From the NCBI RefSeq assembly GCF_014650715.1, contig NZ_BMVM01000002.1, positions 496,001-560,000 on the forward strand: DNA of 64,000 nt, given 5' to 3'. The DNA is from Streptomyces bluensis. Its GTDB lineage: Bacteria > Actinomycetota > Actinomycetes > Streptomycetales > Streptomycetaceae. A model generated the notes under the pieces. It was not told where the DNA came from and did not search any database. It saw only the letters and a list, made by a program, of their open reading frames with translations. Made by a program: the position numbers and the translations under genes. Shown one piece after another: positions 60,709-64,000 of the stretch; position 1 is the stretch's first letter; each line of letters starts with the position of its first letter.

Positions 60709-61287
60709 TCAGCGGAAGTCCGAAGTCTCCAGGTCGAAGGCGAAGGGTTCCGGGAGGGTGATCGGTTTGCCGAAGGGGACGGTGCAGTGCTGGCGGTAGT
60801 CGTCCTTCTCCGGGTCGCTGAACAGGGTGACCGAGGAGGCTTCGCGGTCGACCAGCAAGTAGAGAGGGATGCCTCCGCGGGCGTAGCAGCGGCGTTTGGC
60901 CTCGCGGTCGGCCTTGGGCTTGGTCGACGTCACCTCCAGGACCATGGCGACGCCGTCGCAGGGCATCCAGGCACCTGCGCCTAGGAAGAGGTCCAGCTTC
61001 AGGGAGGCGAAGGTGACATCTGGGATCACGTGATTCTTCGGGCAGGCTTCCCCGCTCTTCAGCTTCAGGCCCTTGTTACCGGAGAAATCCATGTCGACGC
61101 GAGACCGCCTGATCACCTGCCTCGCAATCCGGCTGATGTAGTGCTCGTGCTCCCCGTCCGGCGGCGGTGTCACAACGATCTCCCCCTCGACCAACTCGGC
61201 CCGGAAACCCTCCGGGGTGTCCAGGGCGAGAAAGCCCTCCAGCAGGACCTCTTCCTGCGTGAGCGGCTCATGGGCCATGGCAGTCAT
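60709..61287 (-). CDS. Uma2-family endonuclease-like protein
   Basis: 192-residue PD-(D/E)xK-like protein of the Uma2/DUF820 family. The core is PDVTFASLKLDLF, VAMVLEVTSTKPKADREAKR and YLLVDREASSVTLFSDPEKD; the Asp in PDV, Glu in LEV and Lys in STK match the family's active residues. Streptomyces genomes have many copies, function unknown. ATG at 61287, AAGGAGGGG upstream. Confidence 0.88.
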   Translation of the reverse strand: MTAMAHEPLTQEEVLLEGFLALDTPEGFRAELVEGEIVVTPPPDGEHEHYISRIARQVIRRSRVDMDFSGNKGLKLKSGEACPKNHVIPDVTFASLKLDLFLGAGAWMPCDGVAMVLEVTSTKPKADREAKRRCYARGGIPLYLLVDREASSVTLFSDPEKDDYRQHCTVPFGKPITLPEPFAFDLETSDFR

Positions 61288-61421
61288 GTCACGCCCCTCC
61301 TTCTGTCGCTCGCCAGACTCGGACATCGCCGGATCACCTGTCCGTGAGATCGGGAACCGTTCCCTCGATCGTGGCACACGGTCACGGCCGTCGTCAGGCT
61401 TCGCCCCCGCGCGCCGCTCGC

Positions 61422-61452
61422 TTGACCCTGCCGCAACGTCAACGTTTCTACT
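61422..61452 (+). promoter_or_regulatory. MerR-type promoter with 19-bp spacer
   Basis: TTGACC (61422-61427), exactly 19 bp, TCTACT (61447-61452). The long spacer is the hallmark of MerR-controlled promoters. The -10 is 7 bases before the ATG, so the message would be leaderless. The spacer has a partial dyad (CTGCCG...CGTCAACG). Confidence 0.65.
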
Positions 61453-61458
61453 GAGGGC

Positions 61459-62241
61459 ATGCGGATCGGAGAACTGGCCACGGCAGTCGGAGTCACCACA
61501 CGTACGGTGCGGCACTACCACCACCTGGGGCTGTTGCCTGAGCCGGAGCGGCGGTCGAACGGGTATCGGGACTACTCGCTGCGGCACGCGGTCGTGCTCG
61601 CGCGGATCCGGCGGCTGACCGAGTTGGGGCTCGGTCTCGCCGAGGTGCGGGACGTGCTCGCGGACGACGCGGGGCGCGACCTCGCCGAGGTGCTCGGGGA
61701 GCTGGACGAGGACCTGGCGCGGCAGGAGGCCGCGATCCGGGAGCGGCGGGAACGGCTGCGTGTGCTCATGGCCGACGCCGAACAGGGGCGGCTGCCCGCG
61801 GAGGGGCCCGTCTCGCCCGAACTCACCGCCTTTTTCCGGGAGGTGGCGGAGCAGGACGGCGAAGGGTACGCGTCGGCCATGGCTGCCAAGGACCGCGAGA
61901 TCCTGGCGCTCATCGAGACCGGAGCGCCTCCGGAGGTCCGGGAGACGCTGCTGGCCTCGATGCGGGCCGCGTTCGAGGCGCCGGGCGCGGTGGAGCGGGC
62001 GCACCGGGCGTACGCGCTGCTGGACGCCCTCGCCGACGCCGACCCCGGCGATCCGCGCGTGGAGGAGGCGGCCCTGGCGCTCGCCGAGTGCATCCCTGAG
62101 GCCCTGGTCCCGGACGGCGCCGACGCCGACGGGCGCGACAGCTTCCTGCGCGCCTTCTACGCCGACTTCGCCCCGGCCCAGGCCGAGGCAGTCCGCCGGA
62201 CGCTGCGGATCGTCACGGGGGTTACGGAGGGACGTCGATGA
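61459..62241 (+). CDS. MerR-family transcriptional regulator
   Basis: 260-residue MerR regulator. N-terminal winged helix MRIGELATAVGVTTRTVRHY, HHLGLLPEPERRSNGYRDYS; coiled coil LGELDEDLARQEAAIRERRE; C-terminal effector domain of about 150 residues with no metal-binding Cys set, so a small organic ligand is likely. Starts at 61459 with little room for an RBS, consistent with a leaderless message. Overlaps the next gene by ATGA. Confidence 0.9.
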   Translation: MRIGELATAVGVTTRTVRHYHHLGLLPEPERRSNGYRDYSLRHAVVLARIRRLTELGLGLAEVRDVLADDAGRDLAEVLGELDEDLARQEAAIRERRERLRVLMADAEQGRLPAEGPVSPELTAFFREVAEQDGEGYASAMAAKDREILALIETGAPPEVRETLLASMRAAFEAPGAVERAHRAYALLDALADADPGDPRVEEAALALAECIPEALVPDGADADGRDSFLRAFYADFAPAQAEAVRRTLRIVTGVTEGRR

Positions 62242-62879
62242 GGGCCGGCGCGCGCATCGCCCATGCCCTCGTACGGCATGAACTGCTGTTGCTGGCCGCC
62301 ATCGTGCGGTGGCTGGGCCGGCGGCCCCACGGTGTCGGTGACGGCCGGCGGGGGTTCGGGTACGCGCGCGGGCAGGGGGCCATGCTGTTCGGGTTCGGGT
62401 TCGTGTGCGTGATCGAGACGGTCGCGTTGTCGGTGCTGTTGCGTGGTTTTCCGCTCCTGCACCTGGTCTTCCTGGTCGTCGACCTCTACACGATCCTGAT
62501 CGTCGTCGGGCTGCACGCGGCCTCCGTGACCCGCCCGCACGTCCTCGGCGCCACGGCGCTGCGGCTGCGCCGGTTCGCCACCGTCGACCTGAGCGTGCCC
62601 CTCGGCTCCGTCGCCGCCGTGCACCGTGAGCTGCGCACCACGCACACGAAGCGGGAGGGCGAACTCGACCTGGTGATCGGCTCACAGACGTCCATCAGCC
62701 TCGAACTGGCCGAGCCCGTCACGTACCGGACCTTCCTCGGGCGGAGCCGGACCGTGCGGCTGGTGCGCTTCCACGCGGACGAGCCGGACGTCCTGGTGGC
62801 GGAGCTCAGGCAGGCGCTCGGGCAGGCGCTCAAGCCGGGGCGAACAGCACCTTCGCCGCTTCCGGATCCGTCGGCGTGA
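62238..62879 (+). CDS. Hypothetical membrane protein
   Basis: 213 residues with two or three hydrophobic helices (MLFGFGFVCVIETVALSVLL, LHLVFLVVDLYTILIVVGLH) followed by a soluble C-terminal half resembling a PH-like/bPH domain in outline (LDLVIGSQTSISLELAEPVT). Overlaps the MerR stop by ATGA and so is probably its co-regulated target. Its last 50 bases overlap the end of the convergent RNB gene. Function unknown. Confidence 0.8.
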   Translation: MRAGARIAHALVRHELLLLAAIVRWLGRRPHGVGDGRRGFGYARGQGAMLFGFGFVCVIETVALSVLLRGFPLLHLVFLVVDLYTILIVVGLHAASVTRPHVLGATALRLRRFATVDLSVPLGSVAAVHRELRTTHTKREGELDLVIGSQTSISLELAEPVTYRTFLGRSRTVRLVRFHADEPDVLVAELRQALGQALKPGRTAPSPLPDPSA

Positions 62880-64000
62880 GGTCCGCCCGGGTGAGCCGTA
62901 CCCGCAGCGGCTCCCCCAGCGGCAACTCCTCGCCGCCGCCCTCGACGCGCCCGACGATCGTGGGGGTCTCCAACTGGACGGTGCCCACGGTGGGCCGGCG
63001 TTCCGCCAGGTCCACCACGTACCCGTCGAAGACGTCCCCCACCCGGTCCCGGAGCAGCGCGGCCTCGACGATGTCCACGCACGCGCGCTCGACGGCGTCC
63101 GCCCGACGGGTGCCCTCGGCCATCTCCCCGGGCAGCGCGTCGAGGGCGGCGAGCACCCAGTCGGGGATCTCCCCGCCCGCGGCCGCCGCGAGGCAGATCT
63201 CGGCGGTGTACCGGTCGACGAGACGGCGGAGCGGGGCCGTGCAGTGGGCGTAGGGGGCGGCGACGGCGGAGTGCGTGGTGATGCCGGGCAGGGCGCCGTT
63301 CCTGAAGACGGTGTAGCCCGCGCCGCGCAGCAGTGTCGTGCACTCCAGGAGGAAGGCCGCGTGGCGCGGCTCGTGCGGGTCGAGGGAGCGGACGAGCCGG
63401 GCGTACGAGACGTGGTGCGGCCAGTCCACGTGCAGGGCCGTCGCGGTACGGCGCAGCCGGCCCACATCCCCGCGGGGCGCGGCCGGGAGCGTACGCAGGA
63501 CGCCGGTGCCGTGGGCGAGCATCAGGTCGGCCGCGGCCATGCCGGTGAGCTGGGAGATCTGCGCGTGCCAGCCCTCGGTCGGGAACGGGGCACGGTAGGT
63601 GAGCGCGTACTCGCGGTCCCGCTCGACGATCTCCTGTTCGGGCACGGTGAGGGAGACGCCGCCGCGCTCGACCTCCAGCCGCTCGCGCAGTCGCCCGATC
63701 TCCGCCAGGAGGGCGACCGGCTCTCCGGCGGTCCCCGTGTCGATCTGCTTCCGCACGTCCTCGTGGCTCAGCCGGGCGCGGCTGCGGACGAGGGCGCGGT
63801 GCACGTCGGTGGCCTGTACGCGGCCGTCCGTGTCGAGGTCGACGGTCCACAGCACGGCGGGACGCGTCCGCTCCGGGAGCAGGCCGGCGGCGTCCTTGGA
63901 GAGCCGGGGCGGGTGCAGGGGCACCGTCCCGTCGGGGAAGTACAGGGTCGTCACCCGGCGATGGGTCTCGGCGTCGAGGGCGGAGCCGGGGGCGACGAAG
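62830..64000 (-). CDS. RNB-domain ribonuclease (RNase II/R family), 5' end cut by window
   Basis: 3'-5' exoribonuclease-type protein. The visible 390 residues, C-terminal part, include TLYFPDGTVPLHPPRLSKDA (start of the RNB-core strand region), VHRALVRSRARLSHEDVRKQ, ITTHSAVAAPYAHCTAPLRR with the substrate-binding Arg, and a short C-terminal tail. The N-terminal catalytic Asp cluster lies outside the window: the frame is open to 64000 (FVAPGSALDAETHRRV). An internal GTG at 63954 is not the true start. Such shorter RNB proteins are common in Streptomyces. Confidence 0.88.
   Translation of the reverse strand, partial: FVAPGSALDAETHRRVTTLYFPDGTVPLHPPRLSKDAAGLLPERTRPAVLWTVDLDTDGRVQATDVHRALVRSRARLSHEDVRKQIDTGTAGEPVALLAEIGRLRERLEVERGGVSLTVPEQEIVERDREYALTYRAPFPTEGWHAQISQLTGMAAADLMLAHGTGVLRTLPAAPRGDVGRLRRTATALHVDWPHHVSYARLVRSLDPHEPRHAAFLLECTTLLRGAGYTVFRNGALPGITTHSAVAAPYAHCTAPLRRLVDRYTAEICLAAAAGGEIPDWVLAALDALPGEMAEGTRRADAVERACVDIVEAALLRDRVGDVFDGYVVDLAERRPTVGTVQLETPTIVGRVEGGGEELPLGEPLRVRLTRADLTPTDPEAAKVLFAPA

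Noticed and set aside
60709-62685. Long minus-strand ORF extending the Uma2 gene through the MerR gene
   Set aside because: Upstream residues are the mirror reading of merR; a strong RBS lies just before the ATG at 61287.
1-64000. CRISPR array, prophage, integrase, plasmid origin or attachment site
   Set aside because: No regularly spaced direct repeats with unique spacers, no integrase, terminase, replication or partition genes, and no tRNA to serve as an attachment site.

Overview
The window is high-GC DNA with the codon bias (strong G/C in third positions), gene families and gene density of a Streptomyces chromosome. It shows long lipoprotein and Tat signal peptides, many TetR/LacI/MerR/AraC regulators and secreted glycoside hydrolases. 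The call rests on general character plus an actinobacterial-type RNase P RNA; no 16S rRNA is present. Both ends cut a gene: methionine aminopeptidase on the left and an RNB-domain ribonuclease on the right.

Region 1 (1-8 kb) is map followed by an iron-acquisition block. It holds a heme oxygenase with a DmdR/IdeR-type iron box, a convergent PhzF-like isomerase gene, then efeO-efeB-efeU (order O-B-U) and an overlapping lipoprotein gene. The efe genes are preceded by two abutting iron-box-like sites. Region 2 (7-22 kb) is core-like housekeeping and physiology: primase/polymerase-like protein, TetR regulator with a 16-bp palindrome, Rsm22-like methyltransferase, aminoglycoside-kinase-like protein, Bcr/CflA efflux pump coupled to a serine hydrolase (probable CTG start), Gfo/Idh/MocA oxidoreductase, PhoD phosphatase, SDR, D-Ala-D-Ala carboxypeptidase, aldo/keto reductase, DoxX, MazG-like and HAD proteins.

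Region 3 (22-32.6 kb) is a loosely packed accessory island. Intact redox genes (two SDRs, an old-yellow-enzyme alkene reductase, a quinone-oxidoreductase-like MDR) and a dienelactone-hydrolase-like gene are separated by decayed gene fragments. Two paralogous TetR genes, plus the wreck of a third, lie among them. Five promoters in the island carry related sites with the core TACGNNC(G/A)TA, one of them inside a perfect 26-bp palindrome. This suggests a shared TetR-controlled regulon for electrophile or quinone stress.

Region 4 (32.7-53.2 kb) is a carbohydrate-use region. A leftward set encodes a sugar-binding lipoprotein, two permeases, GH3, intracellular GH32 and a secreted multidomain GH30, with a LacI regulator upstream. 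Rightward lies a secreted levanase-like GH32 and, after an APH(6)-like kinase, a fructose/ribose-type ABC transporter and a second LacI regulator. The levanase and the ABC transporter promoters share an almost identical pair of LacI-type operators, so secreted fructan hydrolysis and sugar uptake are probably controlled together.

Region 5 (53.2-64 kb) has a decayed stretch, a SWIM zinc-finger protein, a DUF234-type ATPase, rnpB (RNase P RNA), an EamA transporter whose 3' end runs into rnpB, an AraC regulator, a Uma2-like nuclease, a MerR regulator with a 19-bp-spacer promoter, a membrane protein, and the 3' part of an RNB ribonuclease gene. No CRISPR array, rRNA, tRNA, intact insertion sequence or attachment site was found.
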